A stretch of DNA of 64,000 nucleotides from contig JALMGJ010000003.1 in the NCBI GenBank assembly GCA_023362775.1, forward strand, positions 76,555,355-76,619,354, given 5' to 3'. Positions within the stretch are counted from its first letter, which is position 1; every line of letters starts with the position of its first letter. This stretch comes from Charina bottae. Its lineage: Eukaryota > Chordata > Lepidosauria > Squamata > Charinaidae. The notes beneath the pieces were generated by a model. That model made no database searches. It saw only the letters and a list, made by a program, of their open reading frames with translations, and was not told where the DNA came from. Shown piece after piece: positions 34,290-46,171 of the stretch. The position numbers and the translations under genes are program-made.

Positions 34290-36835
34290 TTCAATTTATT
34301 CCCCCGCCCATCTCCCATACAAGGGACTCTGGGCGGGTTACAACAATCAAAGTTAAAAACAATACAATAATTTTAAAAATACAATATAAATAAATAAAAT
34401 ACAAGATGGGGGACGTAGGGAACGTAGCATAGTGTTGCTACGGGGCTAGCCAACCCCAAGAGGCACTCCCGCCTCTGTTGTCCCAGGCCAGGTGGCAGAG
34501 CCAGGTCTTAAGGGCCTTCCGAAAGGTCAGGAGGGAGGGGGCCAGTCTCACCTCCGGGGGCAAGATATTCCATAGGGCGGGCGCTATCGCAGAGAAGGCA
34601 CGCCTCCTGGACCCCGCTAGATGGAATTCTCTTGTTGAGGGGGTCCGAAGCATGCCCTCTCTGCATGCACGGGTGGGGCGGGCTGACGTTATTGGGACGA
34701 GACGGTCCCTCAGGTACCCTGGTCCTATGCCATGTAGGGCTTTAAAGGTGATCACCAACACCTTGAATTGGACCCGGAAGCAAACTGGCACCCAATGCAG
34801 CTCGCGAAGCAGAGGTGTTACATGGGCCGATCTCTTGGCCCCCATAACTGCTCGTGCCGCCGCATTCTGCACCAGCTGAAGCTTCCGGATACTCTTCAAG
34901 GGTAGCCCCATGTAGAGCGCATTACAATAGTCTATACGGGAGATGACAAGGTCGTGAGTGACTGTTCGGAGGGCCTCCCGATCCAGGAAAGGGCGTAACT
35001 GGTGCACAACTCGAAGCTGAGCAAAGGCCCTCCTGGCCACGACTGCCACCTGCTCTTCGAGCAGGAGTCGCGAGTCCAGGAGGACCCCCAGATTCCGCAC
35101 TGGATCCGAGTGGGGTAGTGCAACTCCACCCAGAACCAAAGATGACAACTTCCCAGATCCAGGGGGGCCGTCAATCCACAGCCACTCCGTCTTACCAGGG
35201 TTCAGTTGAAGCCTGTTGTTCCCCATCCAGACCCCCACAGCCTCCAGGCACTGAGATAAGGCATTGACCGCATCACTTACTTCACCCGGGATGGAGATGT
35301 ATACCTGGGTATCATCAGCATATTGGTGATACCTCATCCCGTGGTGACGGATGATCTCGCCCAGCGGCTTGATGTAGATGTTGAATAGGAGAGGAGAGAG
35401 AACCGACCCCTGAGGCACCCCACAAGTCAGGGGTCTCGGGTCAGCTCTATCCTCTCCTATCAACACCGACTGGGAACGGCCCCGGAGGAAGGAGGCGAAC
35501 CAGCGCAGAACCACGCTGCCCGCCCCCAACTCCTCGAGCCGTCCCAAAAGTATACCGTGGTCGACGGTATCGAAAGCCGCTGAGAGATCTAAGAGAGCAA
35601 GGATGGACGCACTCCCTCCATCCCGCTCTCACCAGAGATCATCCATAAGCGCGACCAATGCGGTCTCTGTCCCATGTCCCGGCCTGAAACCTGACTGGAA
35701 GGGGTCCAGATAATCCGTTTCCTCCAGAATCCTCTGGAGTTGCAACGCCACCACCTTCTCAACCACCTTTCCCAAAAAGGGAAGGTGGGAGACTGGGCGA
35801 AAATTGCCCAGGATGGTAGGGTCCAGGGATGGTTTCTTGAGGAGGGGGTGCACCAGCGCCTCCTTAAAGGCAGCCGGGAACACCCCCTCACTCAAGGACG
35901 AATTTATAATCGCCTGGACCCAGCCACATGTCACCTCACTAGCTGATTTTACCATCCAGGAGGGACATGGGTCAAGTTGGCATGTGGTGGCGTTCACAGT
36001 CCGGAGGATCCTGTCTACTTCATCAGGCCCAACAGGATCAAACTGCTCCCAGATAACATGGCAAGTACGGGCCTCTGGCATCTCCCCAGATCTTGTCTCA
36101 CGCTTGGAGTCCAACTTGGAATGAATCTGAGCGATTTTGTCCTGCAGATGCTCAGAAAACTCTTCCGATCGGCCCTGTAAATGGGTCTCCCCTTGCTCCA
36201 AGAAAAGTCCAGCTTGTCTGCGGGGGGGGGGGGGGGGGCTCGTCTGAGGACTCCGTTGCAACAGCCGGGATCTCTCCGTACCACACCGGCTCCACTAGGC
36301 CCCACCAACTCCACTGGCCTAGTCCGGACCCCGACGGTCTCCGCCTCCAGCGATCGAAAACAGAGCCCCTCAGCAGCCTCCGTCAGACTTCAGCTCTGCA
36401 AACTCTGCAAGCTCTGCCAGCCCAGCTCGACGACCAACAGCCTCCAGTCTCTAGCCTCCAGCCGCGTCTGGCAGCCTCCTGCAGTTCTGGTCTTTGGTGG
36501 GCTCCCGGCCTTTATCAGCTCCGCCGGCCCAGCTCCGGCCCAGCTCTGGCCCAACTCGAACCCCCAAACTCCGGCCCGCAAGAGACCTCAGAGGGCTATG
36601 GCGTCTTCGGCAACTCACCGGGCTCCTTTCCTTGTGCGGATTCACGGAGCTCCGACCCGGACACACGGTCTCGCCCCTGCACTCCCCTCGGAGAAAGCCA
36701 CTCAGCACCAGCACCAGCACCTCTCCAAACCCCAAAGGTGAATTTTTAGGGGTTTTTCGGTGGGTTTCGGTGGGTTTTTCGGCTTTCCCGGAACGGTCAG
36801 TGGCCGCGCTGACTTGCGGCCGCCATCTTCTTTGT
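34258..36835 (-). mobile_element. CR1/L2-type LINE, 5' end present, internally deleted
   Basis: Sense runs right to left. The 5' end is a GC-rich UTR starting with the YY1-like AAGATGGCGGC (36829-36819). At a run of 14 G (about 36225-36238) it joins directly to reverse transcriptase coding, so ORF1 and the endonuclease are missing. One frame runs from 36261 to 34438, broken only by TGA at 35631-35629; it includes FRPVSHLPFLGKVVEKV, AAFDTVDHGILL, GVPQGSVLSPLLFNIY and HQYADDTQVY, then the C-terminal LQLVQNAAARAV region. The 3' end is (TAAA)n. RT could not be made full length because of the stop. Confidence 0.88.
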
Positions 36836-36954
36836 TGGACTTGGTCTCTTAATTTATCTAAATTAAACTACACTATAAGCAAGCTTTTGAGTTTTGTGTA
36901 CCAGTGGTGGTGGTGGGGGGACTTGCAGTTTTTATCACGTACCTAACAAACTGA

Positions 36955-37115
36955 CATCCAGTTTGGTGTAGTGGTAAAAGGCACTGGGCTAAAAACTGGA
37001 AGACTGTGAGTTCCAGTCCTGCCTTCGGCACAAAGCCAGCTGGGTGACTTTGGGCCAGTCACTCTCTCTCAGCCCTAGGAAGAAGGCAATGGCAAACCAC
37101 TTCCGAAAATGAATC
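36955..37115 (+). mobile_element. tRNA-derived SINE
   Basis: Starts AGTTTGGTGTAGTGGTAAAA (A-box-like) with GAGTTCCAGTCCTGCC (B-box-like), then GACTTTGGGCCAGTCAC and AATGGCAAACCACTTC. It belongs to the same family as 62209-62545 but ends differently. Confidence 0.7.
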
Positions 37116-38019
37116 CCTTTTCACATGTAGAACTTCCTTGGTTTTTAATGACCTATAAGAACTACTTTGGTTTGTATTATCATAGGAATATTCATTTAAA
37201 CTAAAGGCACAGATACATCCTGGGTTCTGATCAAAATAAGCCAGTAATACCTTAGGTGGAGAGGAATGTTTTTCTGAACAAATGCCACCCCCTCAGCAAG
37301 AATTTGTATCTAAGTGTTAAAGGAGCAAACCTAAGCCCAATGGGTGCAGATGCCAAATGCACAGATCAACAACTTCCTTGTCTTGGAAGTTAGCTACCCA
37401 TATCAGAATTAACATTGTGCAAATTCTTCCAGTCTGAAAATGTAAGATACTACTATATCCACACTGTAATCTACATTTACGTCAAATTCACCTTCCCACC
37501 TGATCTGTGGGGCTACAACTTCCAAAATGCCCATGTTGCTGGCTTGCTGTGTGGATGTCTTGAGAGCTGTAGCTCCAAAATACCTCCAAGCCACTAGGAT
37601 GGCACAGGCTACTTCAGAGGAAACCTCACTGGACTCATTTATGATTGACTTTGGAATAGCCACGTTGGGAAGGGTGCCAGATGCATCCTGTACTCTTAAG
37701 TAATCTTTAGTCCCTCTCATGCTTGTCTCAGAACAGAGATTGCCAGTAACAGCACCAGGATACTACTGTTATTTTAAAATTAATGACTGGCTAACCAAGT
37801 ATTTCAGAACTCTACTTTCTACCTTTGTAGCCACAATTTTTTCCATAATGCAAGGGGCTTTTTCAGTGGAAAAACCTTTGAAGAGGTGTTTGGAAACTTT
37901 AAAATAAAATTCCCAACCTGGTTCCTTCCAACAGCCATGCTAGCTGACAATTCTGGAAGCAACATTAACCTATCTAAAGAGCACCTGGCTGCTGAATTAT
38001 GCCAAGAAGCAAATAAACA

Positions 38020-38215
38020 ATTACTTTTTAAAAAGAAGATAGGAACAATTTAAACTGGCAAGACCGGTTAAAATCATATTAGCTGAATTCCGCACTATTT
38101 GGAGCTTCTGAGTCATCTTCAAGGGCAGATGTGCATGTGATACATTACAATAGTCTAGTGGAAGGGTTACCAGAGCATAGATCATTGTGGCCAGACTGAA
38201 AGTGGCAACATCCAC
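38020..38215 (-). pseudogene. LINE reverse transcriptase C-terminal scrap
   Basis: Minus strand encodes LDYCNVSHAHLPLK and QKLQIVRNSANMILTG, a diverged version of the LDYCNALY...KLQLVQNAA region of CR1/L2-type LINEs. Confidence 0.65.
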
Positions 38216-38590
38216 TAAGATATCAAAGTGAGTAAATGTAATGATACTGGAAGAACATTTGGGTTAAAATAAGTGGAGGAATTGATAAAAACAATACTGC
38301 TGCTGCTGCTGATTATTGCCTGCCCAAACAAGAAGATATGGATTATACTTTCTGGAAACAAACGGTAGATCTTTCAAAGTGGCATGTATTAATAGTGATG
38401 TGGACCTTTAATTAACCTGACATCAGTTGGGAGACAAATTCTGCTAAGCATGATAGTTTCAGGAAATACCTAATCTATCTTGCTGACAATTTCTTCCTTT
38501 AGCAAGTTGAAGCCAAAGAGGATCAGCTATTCCTGACCTGACCTGATAGAAGGGAGGAAAAAGTTGGTGAAGTGGTAGGAGTAGGAATGT

Positions 38591-38716
38591 CGAAGGTTCT
38601 CAGTCATCCAGGTGGAACAGTCTGTGGCTTGAATCATGTCAACTGGATTTCTAATTTCTCAGAAGTGAAAGGTTTCTACTGAGAAAATAGAAATCCAGTT
38701 GACATGATTCAAGCCA
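38591..38716. repeat. Fold-back insertion with 15-bp target duplication
   Basis: Arms 38625-38652 and 38689-38716 are perfect 28-bp inverted repeats (TGGCTTGAATCATGTC...). The insert is flanked by the identical 15-mer TAGGAGTAGGAATGT (38576-38590, 38717-38731). Confidence 0.85.
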
Positions 38717-39394
38717 TAGGAGTAGGAATGTTGTAGAAAACCTACCACATCATGGTAATCTGAAGTCATAGACTTGCTCCTTCAGCCAGAGCTCTTAAAT
38801 GTAAAGGAAACTAGGACTGAGTATAGTCAAATACATTACCTTGGACTTCAAGAAAGTGGACTTTAATAAACTCAGAGCAATGATAGTAGGATTTCATAGC
38901 AGAAGAAGCTAATGTGAAAAAGAGCTGAAGATGGGTGGAAGTTACAAGAAATAAGGAGGTACTAAAAGCAAAATTACAAACTGTTTCAGTGAGAAAAGAA
39001 AGAAAGACAAGAACGAAGCCACTGGGATCATAACTGTCCAGTACAAATTATGATGACAAAATATGATGAAACATTGTGTTGTGGCACCACAATGCAAACC
39101 CCAGCCTTTCTTACTTGTCTCCCAACATCAGATGCTGATACGTAAGTCAATCATGACATTGCACTGCACTTTTGTCATTTGCCCCCTCATGTCCTCCCCA
39201 CTCCCCGATGCCTAGGACAGTAATTGTACAAAAGGCTTAGTGAAGAGCTGGAAAAAAGGACACATATAGTTGCTGGAAAGAAGACCAAGTTATCGGAAAA
39301 GAGTACACAGAGAGATAGCCCAGCATTGTAGGGATGTGTCAGTGACAGCAAGGATAAAGTGCAGAATGAAGTGAGGTTGATGAAGGAGGGCTAA

Positions 39395-39515
39395 GAGAGA
39401 GTGACTGGCCCAAGGTCACCCAGCCGGCTTTCATGCCTAAGGCGGGACTAGAACTCACAATCTCCCAGTTTCTAGCCTGGTGCCTTAACCACTACACCAA
39501 ACTGGCTCTATCAAG
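39395..39515 (-). mobile_element. tRNA-derived SINE
   Basis: Minus-strand copy: head GCCAGTTTGGTGTAGTGG at 39515, then GAGTTCTAGTCCCGCCTTAG and GACCTTGGGCCAGTCAC. It adjoins a LINE remnant. Confidence 0.7.
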
Positions 39516-39945
39516 AAGAATTAACAATTAAAAAGTAACTTTAAAAAACAGTTCTGCCTTAAAAGATCTCATACCCCAAATGTTCTACAAAAAACCCATG
39601 TTTTTTATAGTTCTCCAAAATGTCAAAAATATGAGGGCTATCCAAGTTAATATGTTCCAGAGAGTATGTTGTTTGTTCCAGAGAGGCAGGACTGTCATTG
39701 AGACAGCTTGCTTCTTGGCTTCTGTTGTCCTAACATCTCAAGCAGATTGAACCAGACAGGCATAATTACTTTCAGTCCCATTGGTAACCTGGATCCAAGC
39801 CATTGAGAACTTTATAGGAATATCAGTATATTAAATTGTACTCAGAAATGTATTGGTAACCAATGCATCATACTCAAAATAAGTGTAATGATGCTATAGC
39901 AGTTCTCATCTGCTAGCATGTGGGATGCCGCATTCTGTATCAACT

Positions 39946-40419
39946 TAGGCTGACCATATTTCCTTGAGACAAAAACGGGACGTTGGGATGGCGAAATGGG
40001 ACTGGGTCTTATGTAATATTCCGTATTCATTAAAAAGACAGGGGTCCTTGCCCCCCGGTCCGCACGATTGGCTCCCACCTGCAAACCCCACCCCCTGGTC
40101 CATGCGATTGGCTCCTGCCTGCAAACCCCACCCCCCGGTCCATGCGATTGGCTCCTGCCTGCAAACCCTGCCCCTGGTCCACGCGATTGGCTCCTGCCTG
40201 CAAACCCCATCCTCCTTTGTCACACGCTGATAGGCGGGAGGGCTTCTTCTTCCAGGCTGCCTCCAATCGGCAGCTCCGGCTCGGATCCTCCTTCTGTGCC
40301 ATTCCCTCCGGGTTTAAAAAATGGGACAAATTTGAGATTTTTATCAAAACGATGGGACGGTTGAAAAATGCTAAAAAAACGGGACTGTCCCATTCAAAAC
40401 AGGACGTATGGTCAGCCTA
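39946..40419. mobile_element. 474-bp element with TAGGCTGACCATA ends
   Basis: Perfect 13-bp inverted ends TAGGCTGACCATA / TATGGTCAGCCTA and a perfect 8-bp duplication TATCAACT (39938-39945, 40420-40427), which points to the hAT superfamily. The inside holds about four 40-bp tandem units and AACGGGACG/ACGGGACTGTCCC motifs. No transposase. Confidence 0.8.
40045..40222. repeat. 40-bp minisatellite inside the 474-bp element
   Basis: Four units with the core CGATTGGCTCCTGCCTGCAA start at about 40065, 40105, 40145 and 40184 (periods 40, 40, 39). Confidence 0.9.
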
Positions 40420-40940
40420 TATCAACTGTACTGTCCAAGTAGGGAGGTGTGGGTCCAGAAAAATCCGAAGTCATAGACTTGCTCCTTTAGTCAGAGTGTG
40501 ACCTCATCCAAAGTTAGCTGTGGACTTATCTGTTGTTTTGGGGGGAGATTCCAACAGAAATGTGATTTGTTGCATCTGACATTTGCTAACATGGGGTCCA
40601 TTAAATCAGGGCTTTAACTTACTCTTGAACTCCTTATGCTCTGAAGATTTAAATTTAGATGGATCCCAAACTTAACCCTGGCAGTGCTGGGGACTGTGAA
40701 GATCTAAAAGGAGTAGAGTCATTATGAGAATGTGTCATCCTAGGAAAAGAAGGTTAATTTCTGGCTACGGCCTAATCCACTTTTCCTAGTTCAAGAGGAT
40801 TCTTAAAACAATTGCTAAAGCCTAATCAAATCTGTGATCCTATATTTTATTCTTGCCAATATTATAGCTGAAAGTGTCAGGATTTTTTTGCAAAATTCTT
40901 TTGTACCTTCTGCTAGTGAATGAGATGTAATGCTATATCT

Positions 40941-41211
40941 CAGAGCTTTCCAAACTGTGTGTCGCGACACAAAGGTGTGTTGCCACACACAGTCTGGTGT
41001 GTCCCCACACAACCTGGAAGCGCTGATCATCATCAGCGCTTTCGGGTTTTCCCGCAGCGACACACCAACGGCAGCACGCAAAAACCCGAAAGCGGCAGCA
41101 GCGCTTCCGGGTTTTTGCGTGCTGCCGCAATGGCAACACTTCCGGGTTTTCCCGCGGCGACACACCAACGGCAGTTGGTGTGTCGCCGCGGGAAAACTTT
41201 GGAAAGCCCTG
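40941..41211 (+). mobile_element. Short nonautonomous hAT element, family A copy 4
   Basis: Starts CAGAGCTTTCCAAACTGTG, ends CTTTGGAAAGCCCTG, duplication CTATATCT/CTATAACT. The core has repeated GGGTTTTCCCGC and CGGCAGCACGCAAAAACCC units in both orientations. Confidence 0.88.
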
Positions 41212-41516
41212 CTATAACTTATATAGTATTATGAGCTAAACGCTAGTTCTTGCTGCTGAGAAAACTCTTCACTCCAACCATTAGCAGACCTTGTTATGAT
41301 TACACAGATTACATTCTGAATTCTGAAAGAGAAGAGTTACGAATGGACTGCTGAGGATTGAATACAGCTTTGGTGTGTGGAAACATCAAAAGGGAAATAG
41401 GATCAGTATGGTTTCTTTTGTGAGCGGTGGTATAAAGAGGAAGAAGATCTGAGTTTCACATATGCATTTAGAATAATCAGCCAGTTCTTTGGTTCTCTGT
41501 CTTCAATGTCATAATA

Positions 41517-41519
41517 AAT

Positions 41520-41550
<31 letters not shown>

Positions 41551-41630
41551 TCATACTTATATCACCGCCCATCTCCCCCCACAGAGGGGGAGATGGGCGG
41601 TGATATAAGGTGATTTAAATCCTTTTTAAA
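41517..41630. repeat. Two LINE 3' tails joined tail to tail
   Basis: (TTTA)n then TATCACCGCCCATCTCCCCC, followed at once by GGGGGAGATGGGCGGTGATA. The two halves are inverted copies of the L2-like 3' end and form a hairpin with an 8-10 base loop. Confidence 0.7.
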
Positions 41631-42250
41631 AAATAAATAATGTTGTTATCCATATGTATATATTATTGGGTATTGCATTCTGTGATCCTTCATCACTCTA
41701 AGAGCACACATTGAGTATGGTTTATAAAAAATGCTTGTAATCAGAATTGTACTTGCCAAGGAAAAGGAGTGGGAAAGCCTACAGAGAGAGTCTTCTTTTT
41801 ATCGACTTACTTGCTTTGGCTACTTAACAGCATGGACTGAGTTCAGAGATTAGCAAACATGTTTACCTAGAAGCAGATAACACTGTATGCATAATAGCAA
41901 CCTTAATTAGGGATCCTTTTAAAGAATGAAGTAGAGGAAATTATTTCTTCCATGAATAATGGAAGGCCTAAATTCCTTTTGTTAAACTGGTTTAATCAGC
42001 CTAATTAATGCTGCTTCCCTTTCATCCCACCATACCCCATGTTTATGTCATGTGGAGTGCATAAGCAGCTTCTCTGCAATTAGGATCTGTAAGTAGTTGG
42101 AAGTCCTATAGAAGCTATGCAAATACACCTTCCTGTTTTCTGTGTATTCTCCTACCAGACAGTTTTCTCATTTTTGTGGTCTGGGCCTCATGCTACAGGT
42201 CTCAAGACTGCCTCTCCTCAAGGGTGGGGTGGGGTGTTATATATAGCTTT

Positions 42251-42430
42251 AGATGTTATATTAGCCTCTGAGCAGAAGGAGGCACTACATGACTGGTTTC
42301 ATCCTTATTGGAACTCTTTAGGCATTAAAGAACATAGAACATCTAATATGGAGGATACCTACTCCTGAAGAGTCCCAATAAGGATGAAACCAGTCGTGTA
42401 GTGCCTTCTATTGGTCAGTAGTTAATATAA
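42251..42430. repeat. Imperfect inverted repeat just 5' of a LINE
   Basis: About 43 bp at 42275-42318 (core GACTGGTTTCATCCTTATTG) is repeated inverted at 42366-42408, and weaker similarity extends outward. Loop of about 48 bp. Confidence 0.7.
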
Positions 42431-42445
42431 TAGTTGGAAGTCCTG

Positions 42446-43350
42446 TTATGTGGAGGCCTTTAGTTGAACCCTGGCAAGACGTAATGGCTGTGGGTTCAGG
42501 GCTCTTTGGTTTCCAGAGAATTACCATCTTTGGTCTTGGATGGGACTGCACTGCCCAAACAGACCCGGTGCGTAACCTGGGGGTTCTCCTGGACTCACGA
42601 CTCCTGCTCAAAGAGCAGGTAGCAGTCGTGGCCAGGAGAGCCTTTGCCCAACTGCATGTTGTGCACCAGCTACGCCCATTCCTGGACCAACAGGCCCTTC
42701 TCACAGTCACCCACAACCTAGTCACCTCCCGTTTGGACTATTGTAATGCGCTCTACATAGGGCTGCCCTTGAAAACTATCAGGAAGCTTCAGTTGGTTCA
42801 AAATGCAGCAGCTCACACAGTTTTGCACAAGCCTAGACTTGCGCATGTATCACCTCTTCTGCGGGAGTTGCATTGGTTGCCAGTTTCCTTCCGGGTCCAA
42901 TTCAAGGTGCTGGTTATCACCTTTAAAGCCCTACATGGCTTGGGGCCAGGTTATTTGCAGGACCGCCTTTCCGCAGTTACATCCACGTGGCCCACCAGAG
43001 CGGGGAGGCAGGGTATGCTGCGGGTCCCTTCAGTTAGGGAGGTACATCTAGTGGGACCAAGGAAAAGGGCCTTCTCTGTAGTGGCTCCCTCCCTTTGGAA
43101 CATCATTTCCCCAGATATAAGATTGGCTCCCTCCTTGCTCCTTTACCAGAAGGCCCTGAAGACGTGGTTCTGTCAATGGGCCTGGGGACCCCAGGCTGCT
43201 TCGGAGCCAATCAAGTGGCTGATATGAATGTGTTTGCTGCTACCAGGGGTTGTCTTTATGGTTTTTAATTCTGTAAGCTGCCTGGAGTCACCGTGTGTGA
43301 GTTGGGCGGCCTTATAAATCTGTTAAACAAACAAACAAACAAACAAACAA
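42446..43350 (+). mobile_element. CR1/L2-type LINE, 5' truncated
   Basis: Plus-strand fragment from LNPGKT onward. After a frameshift near 42560 the frame is open to 43227 (DPVRNLGVLLDSRLLL, SRLDYCNALYIGLPLK, LRELHWLPVSFRVQFKVLV), then a 3' UTR ends in (AAAC)n at 43325-43350. Confidence 0.9.
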
Positions 43351-43550
43351 GGCTTCAAGAATGAAGAACTGAAAAGGAAGGAAGAAACAGCATAATTAAA
43401 AAGAAACAAGGGTAGGAGAACCCTTAGGGGAAATATGGGAGACAAACTTTTAGTTTATATTTTAGATATTAGAATATTTGGTGTTACATTCAGTTCTGTG
43501 CACTGTGCTAGAAAGAGATGCTTCACAAAACGTGGGAATACAGATTAAAT

Positions 43551-43690
43551 CATTAATGTAGCACAGCATTTGCAAGGCTCCTGTGGCTGCTTCTGAAGCT
43601 GTTCCCAGTTATGTCTGCACACATACACCTACATATGCAGTTTGCTTTGCAAGGAGCCTCAGGGGCCTTTCAAAAGACACACCTGCTTGA
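43551..43690 (+). repeat. 140-bp direct repeat, left copy
   Basis: Starts CATTAATGTAGCAC and ends ACACCTGCTTGA. It differs from 45717-45856 at about four positions, and an L1-like 5' end begins at the very next base. Confidence 0.9.
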
Positions 43691-45716
43691 CTTCCGGTGG
43701 GGACATGGCAGACTGAACAGCTGTGCCCGCGGGCTCAGTGGGCAGAACTGACATCGCGGCAGTTTTTTCAGGCTCAGGCAGGTTTTTTCTGAAGCCCAGG
43801 AGTGTTTTTCCAGAAAAAGGAAAACACCTTGAATCACCCCATCTGTCCTCCGGACGGCTGCTTGTAGCCAGAAGATCGCAAACAGCGTTCACGTTCAACT
43901 GTTAAGAGCTAGCTGGGAGGCTGGGATGTTACCATTTCCAAGCCGTGCTGTAGCCTTAAAGGGACACTAAGACCGGCCACCCCCATTTCTAAATCGCCCA
44001 ATTTGTATTTCTTTTAAGTACGCGTACCCAAGAGAGGCTTTCTACAGCAAGGAGAAGCAGGCTCTCTTGGTGCTTATCGTTATTTTTGGGACTAATTTTT
44101 TTAAAAAAATCTTTTTAAGTTTTGGACTTTGTTTTCCCTCCAAATATTAAGGAGGATTGAGAGTAAATAATTGTCTCTCTGTTATTATTTTTGTACTAAA
44201 TTTGAAGGTATTAGCATTTTCCTACATGTTGAATCAGCTGTTTTGAACTTTCAGTTTTCTGCTTCTACTTTCCCTGGGGAACTGTCTGCATATCTCACTT
44301 TCGCTTGTGTAAACACATTCCGGAATCCTTTCATATCTTCAACTTTCGCTGGTTAAGCTCCTGGGGGCGCCATAATCTACTGCGTGAGACATGGAGGTTT
44401 TTAAACAGACTTTCTCTGACTTCCACCAAGATTTTAAACAGATTCTGATTCCTATCAAGTTTTTATACAAGGCATTCAGGGCATTGTGGAAAATATGAGG
44501 TCTAAAATGTGTCATCTGGTTGGGGTTGTCGTGGATGAAACTGAGGAATTTAACAGTGAGAGAAATGTCTCTTCTAAGAGTGAGATTGGGATTTCTGTTG
44601 AAATGCTGGATGAAGATCGGATAGTTGAGTTGGAGAAATTTAAGGGAGAGATTGAGTTGCAAGCCACAAGTGAAATTGATCTTCTGGTGGAACGCCATGG
44701 AAAAGAAGGGGTTATTATGTATGGGAGGTCTCCTGAAGAGAAGTTGGAGTTTTTGAGGGGGGCAATTGGGCTGTTTGATTTTTTTTTAAGAAAAAAGCTC
44801 TGTGTGTATTGTGGGGATATGTAGATGCTCTGGTTTATTTTGAAGTGGGATAAGGGTTTAAGAATATCTATTTGGATTGCTTCTAGGGCTTGTTTGACAT
44901 TCATCTTTAATGATTTGGATTAAGATTAATAAAGTATAATAATAAATGTTTGATTTTAGTCTTAATATGGTTAAGAATTTTATAATTGTTGTTTTATTAA
45001 TTATAATGGCAGACATTAGTTTGATTTTTATTATAGTAGACAGAAATGTATAGAATAGTAGTAGGAAGGAAATAAATGTTATCTTTGGGGGGGGAAGTTG
45101 ATTTATATAAATGTTTATATAAATTTTTCTTTTTTTCTTTTTATATAAGGGGAGGGAGTAACTGTATTTAGTGATTTTTATAATATGCCAATGGAATGAT
45201 TTATAGAAATAATGTGTAAAGCAGGAGGAGTAAAGCTAAATATGGGGTTTTGATGATTAGATTATAGATAAATAGTATATAATAGACAAGGAAAAATATA
45301 TGAATGTTATATGAATAGCCAGCATGTTAAAACAAACTATCTACTTTATTCTTATGACCATAGACGGATCGGAGGTTATCCAATTTCTATGTATGTCTTT
45401 TTCTTTATTTTATTTTTTTTCTTTTTCTTTACTGCACTTTTCCTTTTCTTTTCTTTTAATTTGTATTTCTTTTTCCATTTCATCTTTAACTTTTAGCTTT
45501 GTATATTTAAAAACCTAATAAAACTTATGTAAAAAAAAATAATTTAAGAATAAAAACTGTTCTTCTGTGAGGCTGCTGAAATCAGCAAAGCTTGTAAGAA
45601 GGGGAACAGAAACTCCATTTCTGTGTAATAAATAATTTGTGTGATTTTGGTTTAATATAGAGTAAGGGATTGATTATGGAAATTTTTGTATATCCTTGCT
45701 GTTAAAAGTCAGAAGT
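43691..45716 (+). mobile_element. L1-like element, internally deleted, between direct repeats
   Basis: Begins CTTCCGGTGGGGACATGGC, like an L1 5' end. Two short open pieces follow: ATG at 44391 opens about 26 codons (MEVFKQTFSDFHQDFKQ), then a 112-codon lysine/glutamate-rich frame at 44486-44824. No reverse transcriptase is found. An A-rich end AAAACCTAATAAAACTTATG is at about 45510-45540, then about 177 bp of unassigned sequence before the right repeat. Probably a nonautonomous L1 derivative. Confidence 0.55.
44486..44824 (+). pseudogene. ORF1-like remnant in L1-like element
   Basis: 112 codons rich in Glu, Lys and Leu, consistent with a coiled-coil ORF1 fragment but without a recognisable domain. 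It is out of frame with the ATG at 44391. Probably not a gene. Confidence 0.3.
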
Positions 45717-45856
45717 CATTCATGTAGCACAGCGTTTGCAAGGCTCCTGTGGCTGCTTCTGAAGCTGTTCCCAGTTGTGTCTGCACACATACACCTACAT
45801 ATGCAGTTTGCTTTGCAAGGAGCCTCGGGGGCCTTTCAAAAGACACACCTGCTTGA
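45717..45856 (+). repeat. 140-bp direct repeat, right copy
   Basis: Right copy of the repeat at 43551-43690, followed by unrelated sequence ATGATTCAGAG. Confidence 0.9.
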
Positions 45857-46171
45857 ATGATTCAGAGAATTGCATTGCTCATATTCCTGAGCAATGCGAA
45901 ACACTTATTTCTCATGCTTTGCCCTGCCCTAGCGTGCTAACTTGGCAAAGTTACCAAGTTACCAAAGTGACCGTTCTAAAAGTTGACGAAATCCTGAAAG
46001 AAAGAACATTAGCCAAAGCATTCCCAACCTGCTGTGCTCTAGGTGGGTTGGACTGCAAGTTTTCTCTTCTCAGCCACCATGGCCATGCTTCAAGGAGTTG
46101 CACATCTGTGGCAAAAACAATCACATGGCTAGTTCTTGGAAAAAATGAATTTCCACATTCAGGGGGGTCTG

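Larger units (their letters stand above)
39545..40450 (-). mobile_element. Old LINE remnant split by a younger DNA element
   Basis: Minus strand encodes KLIQNAASHMLA and MMHWLPIHF with stops further on, a LINE C-terminal region. The LINE sequence is interrupted at 39945 by the 474-bp element at 39946-40419 and resumes after the duplicated TATCAACT. Confidence 0.6.

Noticed and set aside
34478..34879. Plus-strand frame of 133 codons, with a near copy at 29814-30215
   Set aside because: Antisense shadow of the conserved LINE C-terminal coding region; both copies arise from the same LINE family.
36093..36749. Long plus-strand open frames of 186-218 codons
   Set aside because: They run antisense through the GC-rich 5' UTR of the LINE at 34258-36835; no domain, and composition alone explains them.
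40045..40222. CRISPR-like array
   Set aside because: The 40-bp units are adjacent tandem copies without unique spacers, inside a eukaryotic DNA transposon.
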